A stretch of DNA of 64,000 nt from HRBIN30 sp964534275 (GTDB lineage Bacteria > Desulfobacterota > Binatia > HRBIN30): assembly GCA_964534275.1 (NCBI GenBank), contig CAZHQG010000003.1:144573-208572 (forward strand). Reading direction: 5' to 3'. Positions 17,065 to 25,320 of this stretch are shown piece by piece. The number at the start of each line of letters is the position of its first letter. Position 1 is the first letter of the stretch. Below the pieces are notes generated by a model. It was given only the letters and a program-made list of their open reading frames with translations, ran no database searches and had not been told where the DNA came from. A program made the translations under genes and the position numbers.

Positions 17065-18549
17065 TCAGTTGGCCGCCACCACCTGCGGTTGCGCAGGCAC
17101 CGTTTTCGGCTGCGTAGCGGCCGGCTGCAGCAACTGATTCAGGGCGGGCACAATCCGACAAGGAACTTGGGCGCGGGCACACACCTCAATAGCCTCCCGC
17201 GATACATCTTCGGTCAGATCCGATAAACACACGAACACGGAGTCAATTCGTTTGGCTGAAAGCGCAAGTGGCAGTTCAGCAATTCCGCCGAGCACTTTGA
17301 CGCCGTGAATCCGCGCACCCCAACGATCGGGCACCTCGTCGATGAACCCTACCGGCGTATAAGCAGCGAACGGCTCCTCGATCATGGCTCGGCAAAGCTG
17401 CTCTCCCCCAAGGCCAGTGCCCACAATGAGCGCCCGCATCCGTTGTTTCCTCGAACGAGGAGCGGCACGTAGGTAGGTCCGCAGCGCTCCGCGCACGCCT
17501 CCCCACGCCAGCAGAACCAAAGCCCAGTCGATTACAAAAACCGATCGCGGGTGAGACTGCATTCCCAAAAAGTACGTCAGCGCGGCAACCAACAAAGAAC
17601 TTGTCGTCACCGCCTTGAACACGGCGATAAAGTCCCATAGCCCGAAGTAACGCAAGACACTTTGATACACGCCGAAGTACACGGCGGCAGCGGGCCGTAG
17701 CAGCACGATCAGCAACAGAGTTTGGGGCACGTAATCAGCGTCGGGGACGTGCCAATCAAACCGGATTGCCAGCGCCAACAAATAAGCTCCGACCGCGGTA
17801 CCCACGTCGATGCCAAGCAGCGCGATCCGCCGGCGCCGTTGCCACAGGTATCGGGCACGAAAAGCGCCACGAACGGTTGCCCACACACCACCCAACAAAA
17901 ATTTCAGTTCCGACCAAAACGTCGCGTTGCGAATATAATCCAGGTCCCGCTGTAATTTCGCCGGAAGAATATGTTCCAGATAATAGGCCTCTGTATCCTT
18001 CAAACCGTCAGGATACTCGTCCTCCTCGTCACGCCCGTGGATTTGACTCGGTCCGAAAATCCCCGGGGGTACGCTCAGCACCTGCTGCTGCTCCCCACGG
18101 TAAAACTGCACGAAGTACGGATCTTCCGGCCGTGGACCCACGAAACTCATTTCCCCTTTTAAGACATTAATGAGCTGCGGCAGCTCATCGATTTTGGACC
18201 AACGCAAGAATTTCCCCAGGCGCGTGATACGCGGGTCTCGCTTGACTGTCAGCCGAGAGCCCATTTGGTAAGCCCCCTGCACCATCGTGCGGAACTTATA
18301 AATCCGAAAGAGCCGGCCACCGAGCCCAACCCGACGTTGGCGGAAGAAAACAGGCCCGGGAGAATCAAGTTTGATCAGCACGGCAACCACCGCAAACAAA
18401 GGCGATAAAATCGCAAGCCCGATCAGTGAGAGAACGATGTCCAACGCACGCTTCGCCCGCCGTCCGAGTGGGCTCATTTGGCCGTACCCCCACGGGGCAA
18501 CCTGCGGGATTTGCAACTGGCCCGTCTCACCGTCGGTGCGCACGAACAA
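17065..18549 (-). CDS. Sugar transferase with reversed domain order (PGT domain, then FlaA1/WcaJ-type membrane and Rossmann domains)
   Basis: A 494-aa membrane protein predicted to start the repeat unit by moving a phospho-sugar onto undecaprenyl phosphate. The monotopic phosphoglycosyltransferase domain is N-terminal (about 30-215): re-entrant helix DIVLSLIGLAILSPLFAVV, KFRTM at 85-89, the Asp-Glu pair in KIDELPQLINVL near 120, and FVGPRP near 136-141. After RRRRIALLGIDVG come about four membrane helices (240-350) and a CoA-binding-3-like Rossmann domain with IVGTGLGGEQL near 375 and ending at 494. In WcaJ/WbaP-type enzymes these modules come in the opposite order. The 3' end of the aminotransferase gene overlaps its start by 23 bp. 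Confidence 0.9.
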   Translation of the reverse strand: MFVRTDGETGQLQIPQVAPWGYGQMSPLGRRAKRALDIVLSLIGLAILSPLFAVVAVLIKLDSPGPVFFRQRRVGLGGRLFRIYKFRTMVQGAYQMGSRLTVKRDPRITRLGKFLRWSKIDELPQLINVLKGEMSFVGPRPEDPYFVQFYRGEQQQVLSVPPGIFGPSQIHGRDEEDEYPDGLKDTEAYYLEHILPAKLQRDLDYIRNATFWSELKFLLGGVWATVRGAFRARYLWQRRRRIALLGIDVGTAVGAYLLALAIRFDWHVPDADYVPQTLLLIVLLRPAAAVYFGVYQSVLRYFGLWDFIAVFKAVTTSSLLVAALTYFLGMQSHPRSVFVIDWALVLLAWGGVRGALRTYLRAAPRSRKQRMRALIVGTGLGGEQLCRAMIEEPFAAYTPVGFIDEVPDRWGARIHGVKVLGGIAELPLALSAKRIDSVFVCLSDLTEDVSREAIEVCARAQVPCRIVPALNQLLQPAATQPKTVPAQPQVVAAN

Positions 18550-19735
18550 TCCTCCTCAACTGATCGCAGACATACGCCACGTCTTCGTCGCTCATCACCG
18601 TGTACAAAGGCAAAGAAATAATCCGTTCCGCGGCATCGGAGGCGACTGGAAATTCCGCGGGACTGACCCCCAAGGCCTGCCGATAGTACGAGTGCATGTG
18701 CAGAGGGATAAAATGGACTTGGGTGCCAATACCAGCGCGCCGAAGCTCTTCCATGACCGCGTCCCGGTGGATGCGTAGCATCTCCCGGCGCAAGCGGATC
18801 ACGTACAGATGCCACGCATGTTCCACATTTTGACGCGTCGGCGGAAGTTCCACCTCCTCGACATCTGCGAGCAAGCGCGAGTACAGATCGGCCAGTTCGC
18901 AGCGGCGCCGATGCAGCGCAGGTAGGCGCTCGAGCTGCACGAGTCCCAGGGCAGCATTGATGTCGGTCATGTTGTACTTGAACCCAGGGTACGCCACATC
19001 GTAACGCCACTGGCCTTCGTTGCTGTATCGCCGCCACGCATCGCGGCTCATCCCGTGCAGGCGGCGAGTGCGTAGCACTTCTGCCCATTCCTCCCGCGCG
19101 GTGGTCAGCATGCCACCTTCTCCCGTGCACAGGTTCTTGGTTGCGTAGAAGCTAAATGCAGTGAGGTCCCCGATCGAACCAATCTTCCTTCCGTCGTACG
19201 CGGCTGGAAGCGCATGGGCCGCATCTTCGACCAGAAACAAGTTGTGAGCCCGCGCAAGTTGCATCAGCGCATCCATGGGCGCGGGGTGTCCTGCAAAGTG
19301 CACCGCAACAATGGCCTTGGTGCGTGATGTGATTCGCCGCTCCACGTCCTCGGGGTTCAAATTCAAAGTGTCGGGAGTGACATCGGCCAGCACCAACTGG
19401 CCTCCAGCATGGAGCACGGTCGCGCCCGTCGCCGTGAACGTGAGCGTACTGGTGATGACCTCGTCCCCCGATTTGATTCCCAAGCAGTTCAGGGCCAGAT
19501 GCAATGCTGCCGTGCAAGAATTCACGGCCACAGCGTGTGGTGCCCCTACAAAAGCTGCAAAGCGTCGCTCGAATTCTTGCGTGCGCGGGCCAATCGTGAG
19601 CCACCCCGATCGTAGGGTCTCGACGACTGCAGCAATCTCCGCATCACCGATGTCGGGACGATAGAATGGAACTTGTCGTGCGGCCTCTTCAGGGCAAGGC
19701 AATGCTTGGCTCCGGTGTCGAACGTTCAACGTCAT
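18527..19735 (-). CDS. DegT/DnrJ/EryC1/StrS family PLP-dependent aminotransferase
   Basis: A 402-aa type I fold PLP enzyme that aminates a keto NDP-sugar, making an amino-deoxy-sugar for the polysaccharide. The block GWLTIGPRTQEFERRFAAFV near the start and VAVNSCTAALHLAL are typical, and LVEDAAHALPA carries the PLP-binding Asp. The Schiff-base Lys is in SFYATKNLCTGEGGML. The C-terminal QVHFIPLHMHSYY region also matches. The gene overlaps the sugar-transferase gene by 23 bp. The amino sugar made is not determinable from the sequence. Confidence 0.93.
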   Translation of the reverse strand: MTLNVRHRSQALPCPEEAARQVPFYRPDIGDAEIAAVVETLRSGWLTIGPRTQEFERRFAAFVGAPHAVAVNSCTAALHLALNCLGIKSGDEVITSTLTFTATGATVLHAGGQLVLADVTPDTLNLNPEDVERRITSRTKAIVAVHFAGHPAPMDALMQLARAHNLFLVEDAAHALPAAYDGRKIGSIGDLTAFSFYATKNLCTGEGGMLTTAREEWAEVLRTRRLHGMSRDAWRRYSNEGQWRYDVAYPGFKYNMTDINAALGLVQLERLPALHRRRCELADLYSRLLADVEEVELPPTRQNVEHAWHLYVIRLRREMLRIHRDAVMEELRRAGIGTQVHFIPLHMHSYYRQALGVSPAEFPVASDAAERIISLPLYTVMSDEDVAYVCDQLRRIVRAHRR

Positions 19736-19844
19736 TGGTCCTGACCTCTCCCTCCCAGGTCCCGACTTGCACGCAAAGCAGTTCGGCTCTCATGCCTTGC
19801 GCTTTGCAACAGGCCTAATCCTCAGCATGAAACGAATCCGAAAA

Positions 19845-20756
19845 TCAAGTATCTTGTGGCGGCCGCCCTTCTGCTTCGTCAGCAAAGCGCAACAAGCCAG
19901 CAGCTTTACGCCAAAACACGCCCTTTTCCCCTCGCTGTTCGAGCCAGCGAAGCACGCCGGCACGAGCGTACCGATTGGCAAACAACGCGCGCAACAGCGG
20001 GTGGAACACGACCACCTGCCGGATCGGTTTTGGTCGAAACCCCATGCTGAACTTGAACTCGTCCAACGGTTTAACGGGCTCCAACGACTCGAGGCCGAAC
20101 GTAATTTGCGGAGCACGTCGGCGCACCAGCATCTCCTCGGTCACAGTATAAATCAGCGCATTGTTCGGATACGCATTCCGCTCGTCGCTGCACGAGCGCG
20201 CAAGCAAAAACTCCACGGCGTCCTCAAAGGTCACGGTCACAAGAAACGCGGCCAAGCGACCATCGACCCAAGCTGCCCATCCTTCGACGCCCGGCACTAC
20301 CCGAGCCGCTTGCCAAAAGCGGCGCCACTGCTCTTCGCTCCACGCGTCTTCCCGCCGCTGGCGTCTTAACGTGTCACGGTGGGCGACCTGACCTTCGGCT
20401 TCCAATACGCTCAGATCGGCGGGTCCCACCTCGCATCGCTTGAGCCCGCGCCGCACCTTGCTGCGAACGTTGGCACTTAACAATCCAAGACCGTAGTCCC
20501 GGTGATCGCAAACAATCTGGTAGCTCATTCTGCCCGCAGCGTGGGTTGGCGGCGCTGCGTAGCGCACGCCCAAACAATTCCACCCCGAAAATAGCGGCTC
20601 GAGGTCCCGTGGCATCAGTTCGTATTCCCGGTGGTGAGGTGCCGGCAGGTAAAAACGCCGGCTCACGTCGAACCAGTACACACCGGCTGCAAAGCGAATG
20701 CGGTGGCCCTGGAGCTCCAAGAACCGGGCGTAATCATGTGCCGTCATCAGTGGCAT
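19845..20756 (-). CDS. FemAB/GNAT-like N-acyltransferase family protein
   Basis: A 303-aa protein with a FemAB-like GNAT fold in the second half: RSKVRRGLKRCEV, AAWVDGRLAAFLVTVTFEDAVEFLLARS and YPNNALIYTVTEEML correspond to the strand-loop-helix elements of peptidyl/amino-acyl transferases found in exosortase-type polysaccharide loci. It would transfer an acyl or aminoacyl group, perhaps onto an amino sugar made by the adjacent aminotransferase (inference). It is followed 3' by a 109-bp spacer and preceded by the polymerase gene with a 4-bp gap, so it is in the same transcript as the polymerase. Confidence 0.65.
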   Translation of the reverse strand: MPLMTAHDYARFLELQGHRIRFAAGVYWFDVSRRFYLPAPHHREYELMPRDLEPLFSGWNCLGVRYAAPPTHAAGRMSYQIVCDHRDYGLGLLSANVRSKVRRGLKRCEVGPADLSVLEAEGQVAHRDTLRRQRREDAWSEEQWRRFWQAARVVPGVEGWAAWVDGRLAAFLVTVTFEDAVEFLLARSCSDERNAYPNNALIYTVTEEMLVRRRAPQITFGLESLEPVKPLDEFKFSMGFRPKPIRQVVVFHPLLRALFANRYARAGVLRWLEQRGEKGVFWRKAAGLLRFADEAEGRPPQDT

Positions 20757-20760
20757 CGCT

Positions 20761-22203
20761 TCATGCGTACGCAGTGCGCTGCATGTCAGCCTCGACCAAC
20801 CGACGCATCACCACGCTCAGCCCGACGAGCCAAAAGAGCAACACAAACTGCCAGAGGTCCGCGAACAAGGAAAAAAAGACAAGAGCAAGCAGACTTACCT
20901 TGCCGGCCTTCACGATCCACAAGAGGTCGGTCACGGCGGAAGGCGGAGCCCACATCATCCATTGCTCTGCAAAGCGAAAGTTTTGCCAACTACGCCACAG
21001 GAGCGCCAAAAAACCCGCCAGACAAAAGATTCCGCCCTCGACCAGCGCCAACAGGTACGAACTGTGCGGAGCAGCCGTCGAGCGAGCCGGGTCTTTGAGA
21101 AACCGGGCCACCTCCCAATTGCCCATGCCCACGCCTAAAAAGGGGCTTTCTCGGAACAGTTCCCAAGCGATCTCCCACGCCCGCCCGCGCCGCTCGAGCG
21201 AGCCTGCGCCCTCGCCCACCTGGGCTTGCTGTGTGCCGGGTAAATTGGTGATTCGCTCCAAGCTACGCTCTGGAACGAACTGAGCAACTAGGACGGCTGC
21301 CAGCAGCCCGCCCAACAGCCAGTTCAGCAAGGCACGAAAACTGACCCGTTCGTCCCACAAGATACCGGCAAGACAAACGCCGAGCCCAAGAAGACCGCTA
21401 CGCGAAGCTGTCATGAACACCGCTAGGCCCATGACCGCAATTGCTGGCACCAACGCCGTGCGCAGCCCAGGCACTGCCAGAGACCGGCGCAAATACCAGA
21501 GCCCGGCAACAGAAAACACCGCAAGCATTGCCAAACGGTTTGGGTTGTACGCCGCAGCGACCAACCGTGCTTCGGTGGTCGCGCGGTAACCGTACAAGCC
21601 GCCACCTTGAATCACTCCTTGGACTCCGCTGAGCGCACTCGCCACCATGAAGGCCAAACCAACGAGGTAAATCATCCGCACATGCTCCGGCGTACGGATG
21701 AAGGCAATGAAAAACACGGTAAACGCTACGCGGTTCACGAAAATGCGCATGTTCGCAGCGCTCATTTCCTGCTCCCCAAGGAGTTCGAGCGTATGTGGGT
21801 CAGGCCCATTGAGGCGCGCGGATAGGTAGTACATAGCCACCACGAACCCGAGGAGTTGCACCTCTGGGGTGGTGAGAAACGACCAGTCTCGCTCCCGATA
21901 CACTCGGTAAGCCAGCAGCACGAGGAAAATCAGTCCAAGAACGTTGTTCGGTGTTAGAAACCCTACTCCTTGCAACGCCTTCGGGTACGTCATCAGGAAC
22001 GTGGACAAGAAGAGGGCGATGCCGTAGTGGGGGCGCGCCACAATCCCAGCGACCAGCAACAAGCCAAACACCAGCACGACGGTCGCGCCACCGAGTACGA
22101 CGGACCCCAGTGCCGCAATCGCCGCGACTAACAACACAAGCAGGAACGCTCCGCTCGAGCGGTCCACCGGGCGGCCAGATACGGTTCCAACACCTTGCAT
22201 CAT
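20761..22203 (-). CDS. O-antigen ligase/polymerase family protein (Wzy_C)
   Basis: A 480-aa integral membrane protein with about 12 hydrophobic helices. The Wzy_C hallmark is FLGVGMGNWEVARF followed by APHSSYLLALVEGGI, containing the conserved periplasmic-loop residues. It would polymerise flipped repeat units or ligate the glycan. Its position next to Wzz/GumC, the BY-kinase-like protein and Wza favours a Wzy-type polymerase role, though ligase and polymerase cannot be separated by sequence alone. The ATG at 22203 lies 30 bp downstream of the kinase-like gene. Confidence 0.88.
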   Translation of the reverse strand: MMQGVGTVSGRPVDRSSGAFLLVLLVAAIAALGSVVLGGATVVLVFGLLLVAGIVARPHYGIALFLSTFLMTYPKALQGVGFLTPNNVLGLIFLVLLAYRVYRERDWSFLTTPEVQLLGFVVAMYYLSARLNGPDPHTLELLGEQEMSAANMRIFVNRVAFTVFFIAFIRTPEHVRMIYLVGLAFMVASALSGVQGVIQGGGLYGYRATTEARLVAAAYNPNRLAMLAVFSVAGLWYLRRSLAVPGLRTALVPAIAVMGLAVFMTASRSGLLGLGVCLAGILWDERVSFRALLNWLLGGLLAAVLVAQFVPERSLERITNLPGTQQAQVGEGAGSLERRGRAWEIAWELFRESPFLGVGMGNWEVARFLKDPARSTAAPHSSYLLALVEGGIFCLAGFLALLWRSWQNFRFAEQWMMWAPPSAVTDLLWIVKAGKVSLLALVFFSLFADLWQFVLLFWLVGLSVVMRRLVEADMQRTAYA

Positions 22204-22233
22204 TCAGCCGGGGACGACGGCGGGCAAGCGCCG

Positions 22234-22956
22234 TCACAGCAAGTTTTCAATGAATGCCGGGATATACGAGCGCTGACGGTTCAACACGACCCCCAAAATC
22301 CTGGCGCCCACACGGTCCAACTGCCGCTTTGCACTTTCAGCTTCCGTAACCGGGGTCCGGTCGGCTTCGAACACCAAAATGACGCCATCGACTTTGGAAG
22401 CGATCACCGCAGCATCGGCATACAGGTTGATCGGAGGGCCATCGATGACCACGAAATCGAACTGAGTTTGCAACCGCGTGAGCAACGTCTCGATTGCTTC
22501 CACGGCCACGGTGGTCGCCGGTTGGGTTCCCGCAGGGATGACGGATAAATTCCACTCGTCTACTCGTGTGACGATTGCTTCTGGAGCTGCGCGACCCAGA
22601 GCGTAGTCGGACAATCCGTAACTCGTCGGTACCGGGAGAAGGTAACGCAACGCTGGGCTACGCAAGTTCGCTTCCATCAGTAAAACGCGTGCGTCGCGCT
22701 CTCGCCCTAGCGCCATGGCCAGTCCGAGGGCCACGGTAGTCGTCCCCTCTCCATGGTGTGCACTGACCAACAAGATGGTGTGCAAGCCAGCCGGAACGGT
22801 CATCGACAGCACGCTGGCGCGCAGGCGCTGGTAGTCTTCCTGAATCGCCGCAGCCGGATCCACAATGGCGCCAGGCACAGCCGGAGCCGGGCTGCGCATG
22901 CGGGCACGCTCGCGCTCTTCTTCCGCCTTTTTCAGCGCTTCATAAATTTTGCTCAC
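22234..22956 (-). CDS. BY-kinase-like (CpsD/CapB family) protein with degenerate P-loop
   Basis: A 240-aa protein of the bacterial tyrosine kinase fold that normally partners the Wzz/GumC co-polymerase. The N-terminus MSKIYEALKKAEEER is the typical start of these kinases in exosortase-type loci. The Walker A position reads HGEGTTT at 68-74, so the catalytic Lys is Thr. Walker A' reads LLMEANLRSP at 92-101, with both usual Asp replaced (Glu and Asn). Walker B FDFVVIDGPP at 166-175 is intact. The C-terminus has a single Tyr rather than a Tyr cluster. It may regulate polymerisation without kinase activity (inference). Confidence 0.85.
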   Translation of the reverse strand: MSKIYEALKKAEEERERARMRSPAPAVPGAIVDPAAAIQEDYQRLRASVLSMTVPAGLHTILLVSAHHGEGTTTVALGLAMALGRERDARVLLMEANLRSPALRYLLPVPTSYGLSDYALGRAAPEAIVTRVDEWNLSVIPAGTQPATTVAVEAIETLLTRLQTQFDFVVIDGPPINLYADAAVIASKVDGVILVFEADRTPVTEAESAKRQLDRVGARILGVVLNRQRSYIPAFIENLL

Positions 22957-22983
22957 GCCTTCCCCTGCTTCGCGATCGTCTCT

Positions 22984-24555
22984 TCAACGGGTTCCAGCGT
23001 CCCGCACAGAAGCTAACAACGGCAACCCCAGGTACCGCACCACATCCGCCTCCGACCTCAATGGCCGGCTGACGTACTCCTTTGCAAACGCACCGGCGAT
23101 ACCAACCACAAGACCCGCAAGCAAGGCAAGACTGGCAGAAACCCGTCTCGTGTCCAGACGCGGCAGGGGCAGGGAAGGACGTTGGACAACACTGACGTTT
23201 ACTAACTTCTGCTCGTCCATCGCTTGGCTGATCCGAGCTTCTTGCTCCCGCTTCACGTACAGCTCATATGCTTCGCGGCGGTTTTTCACTTCCTGCTCGA
23301 GTCGCTCGAACTCCACCCCTTTTTGCCGCAATAAAATCAGCCGCCGTGTGGAACGACTGAGATCGTCCTCCAATGCCGCCTGGCGAGCACGCATCTCACT
23401 CAGTTGGCTTTCGAGATCTAACAGCATGCGCAAGCGATCTTCACGCAATGGATTTGTGCGGTAAAGCTGATGAGACACGATGGTAGGTCGCTCGCGTAGT
23501 TCCGCTTCCAAGGCGGCGCGAAGCTCCTGAATCTCCTCTTCGTTGTCGCGAACGTGTCGGTCTTTCTCGGTGTACTTGCGGAGCAGGGCCACACGGTCCA
23601 CCTGACGGTCCACGAGCTGCGAGGTCAATTGGGTGACGACTGGGTTGATCTCCAGGGACTGCGAGCGCTTCACCACCTCAGGTTGTTGTGCGATTTGTTC
23701 CCGGAGCACCCGTAATCGCTCCTCTGTCCCGACGATACTGGCATTGATTTCGCGCAGAACGCTACTTGTCTCCGCTACCATTCGTACCGTGGCAGCGATC
23801 TCATCCGTCGGCGATACGACTCCCTCCTTGCTGCTGAACTCGATGAGCGTTTGCTCGGCCCGCCGCAACTCCTGCTCCAACTTACGCCGCTGCTCATCGT
23901 AGAAGCGTGGCAGCTCTTTGTTCCCGTGAACCTCTGCGTGGTACGCAAGGTACTCATCGACGAGGCGGTTCACCACGCGTGCAGCGTAACTCGGATCGCT
24001 GTGGCGGTAGTCGATCTGAATCACGTTCGAAGCCTTGATCGGAGTCACTGACAGCGCGGACTGCAACGAGGTCAGTTGGTCGCCAAAAGCGACCTTTTGG
24101 AGCCCTGGCTGCGTCCCCTCGCTGCCATTCATCGCCAACGAACGGGCCACCGCGCTCAACAAGTCCCGGCTCGTGACGATGTGTACTTCCGTGTTCACCA
24201 GCGACTCGTTCAGTTGCACAGGCTCAAGCTTGGTAACGTCCGTAGGCTGTACCGTCGGGTCTGTCCGCGAGGCGGAAATCATCACCTTCGCACTGGCTAC
24301 GTATTTCGGGCGCTGTAGCAGTGCGCTCAACAGCCCAGGCAACGCTACGGCCAAAAACAGGCCCGTGATCAGTCGCTTATGTTTGAACAAGACGTGGAGA
24401 ACATCACGGACCTGATCGCTAGCGGTTCCACTCCAGCCACCGTTCCCGTTCCACCCGGTGTTCCCACCAAAATTGCCGGGACCGCCGAAATTCCCGGGAC
24501 CGCCAAGAGCCGTGTTTCGAATGTTGTTTGGGCGCCTTTGGGGCTCAAATGCCAT
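22984..24555 (-). CDS. Wzz/GumC-type polysaccharide chain-length determinant
   Basis: A 523-aa inner-membrane polysaccharide co-polymerase. After a Gly/Asn-rich cytoplasmic tail of about 45 residues comes the first membrane helix (KRLITGLFLAVALPGLLSALL), then a long periplasmic coiled coil (roughly 200-430) rich in Glu/Arg/Gln. The second membrane helix is VSASLALLAGLVVGIAGAF near the C-terminus. The GNVR-like region before the last helix fits the GumC/exosortase-type family. It would set chain length with the polymerase and pass glycan to Wza. The N-terminal tail carries a short tandem repeat (GGPGNF twice). Confidence 0.9.
   Translation of the reverse strand: MAFEPQRRPNNIRNTALGGPGNFGGPGNFGGNTGWNGNGGWSGTASDQVRDVLHVLFKHKRLITGLFLAVALPGLLSALLQRPKYVASAKVMISASRTDPTVQPTDVTKLEPVQLNESLVNTEVHIVTSRDLLSAVARSLAMNGSEGTQPGLQKVAFGDQLTSLQSALSVTPIKASNVIQIDYRHSDPSYAARVVNRLVDEYLAYHAEVHGNKELPRFYDEQRRKLEQELRRAEQTLIEFSSKEGVVSPTDEIAATVRMVAETSSVLREINASIVGTEERLRVLREQIAQQPEVVKRSQSLEINPVVTQLTSQLVDRQVDRVALLRKYTEKDRHVRDNEEEIQELRAALEAELRERPTIVSHQLYRTNPLREDRLRMLLDLESQLSEMRARQAALEDDLSRSTRRLILLRQKGVEFERLEQEVKNRREAYELYVKREQEARISQAMDEQKLVNVSVVQRPSLPLPRLDTRRVSASLALLAGLVVGIAGAFAKEYVSRPLRSEADVVRYLGLPLLASVRDAGTR
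24470..24505 (-). repeat. Two-copy 18-bp tandem repeat in the 5' end of the Wzz/GumC gene
   Basis: Two adjacent 18-bp units (24470-24487 and 24488-24505) differ at two positions and encode the repeated GGPGNF hexapeptide in the cytoplasmic tail of the co-polymerase. They could vary in copy number between strains by slippage without breaking the frame. Confidence 0.8.
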
Positions 24556-24576
24556 ACAAGCGTCTGCTTTCTGAGG

Positions 24577-25320
24577 TCAAAAAGATGTGCCTGCCCCCAC
24601 CCTTGGCTCGACGGGCAACAACCCACGGATATACAGGCGCACAAAGGCGTTCACGTCGCCGATGAATGTCCGCGGCACATACAACACGTCCCCCGGCCGC
24701 AATTCTACGTCCTCTGGGGCACCGCTTCGAAGGGCTTGCGCAAGGTCGAGCCGGGTTCCTTGGTACTCGTTGTCTCCGGGCGAAAGCCGTAGAACACTGT
24801 CCACTCGGGCGGTGTCGAGGAAACCGCCGCGGTCCGCAATCGCTTGCAATGGGGTCATGCCCTCTCGGTAAGGTACGATCCCCGGAACTCGGACCTCCCC
24901 CATCACGTACACCTTGAGGTCTGCAGTTTGCGCCACCAGAACCGATACCTCTGGCTCCCGCAACCGGTCTTTGGTTCGATCGACGATGACCTGCGCCAGT
25001 TCGTCGGTGGTCAAGCCCGCAGCATGAATATCGCCACCCACTTGCAAAGTAATGCCCCCGTCAGGACGCACTGGGACCTTCACGTCCAACTCGGGATGGT
25101 AAAGAAATTTCACGCGCAAAAGGTCTCCTGGCTTGATTCGGTATGGTGTGGCCTGCCCGGGCGGCTGGGGCAACGGTGCATCCAACGGCGGTAGGGCGGC
25201 TACCGGGGAGCCCTGCCGAGCGCACCCAGTCGCAAAGGTGAGCACACCTGCCACCAGCACGAACCCCAAAATGTACCCTCCTTGCGCGCTACGCACGGGC
25301 CTCGTCCTCCCGAGCATCAT
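24577..25320 (-). CDS. Polysaccharide export outer-membrane lipoprotein (Wza/OtnA type)
   Basis: About 247 aa from the ATG at 25320 (a second ATG follows at once). A signal peptide with hydrophobic core GGYILGFVLVAGVLTFATG ends in a lipobox-like ATGC before ARQGS. The Poly_export domain begins PYRIKPGDLLRVKFLYHPEL, and an SLBB-type domain follows (KVYVMGEVRVPGIVPYREG and RPGDVLYVPRTF). It would form the outer-membrane channel together with Wzz/GumC. At 247 residues it lacks the C-terminal extension of Escherichia Wza. The start overlaps the upstream GT4 by about 32 bp. Confidence 0.88.
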   Translation of the reverse strand: MMLGRTRPVRSAQGGYILGFVLVAGVLTFATGCARQGSPVAALPPLDAPLPQPPGQATPYRIKPGDLLRVKFLYHPELDVKVPVRPDGGITLQVGGDIHAAGLTTDELAQVIVDRTKDRLREPEVSVLVAQTADLKVYVMGEVRVPGIVPYREGMTPLQAIADRGGFLDTARVDSVLRLSPGDNEYQGTRLDLAQALRSGAPEDVELRPGDVLYVPRTFIGDVNAFVRLYIRGLLPVEPRVGAGTSF

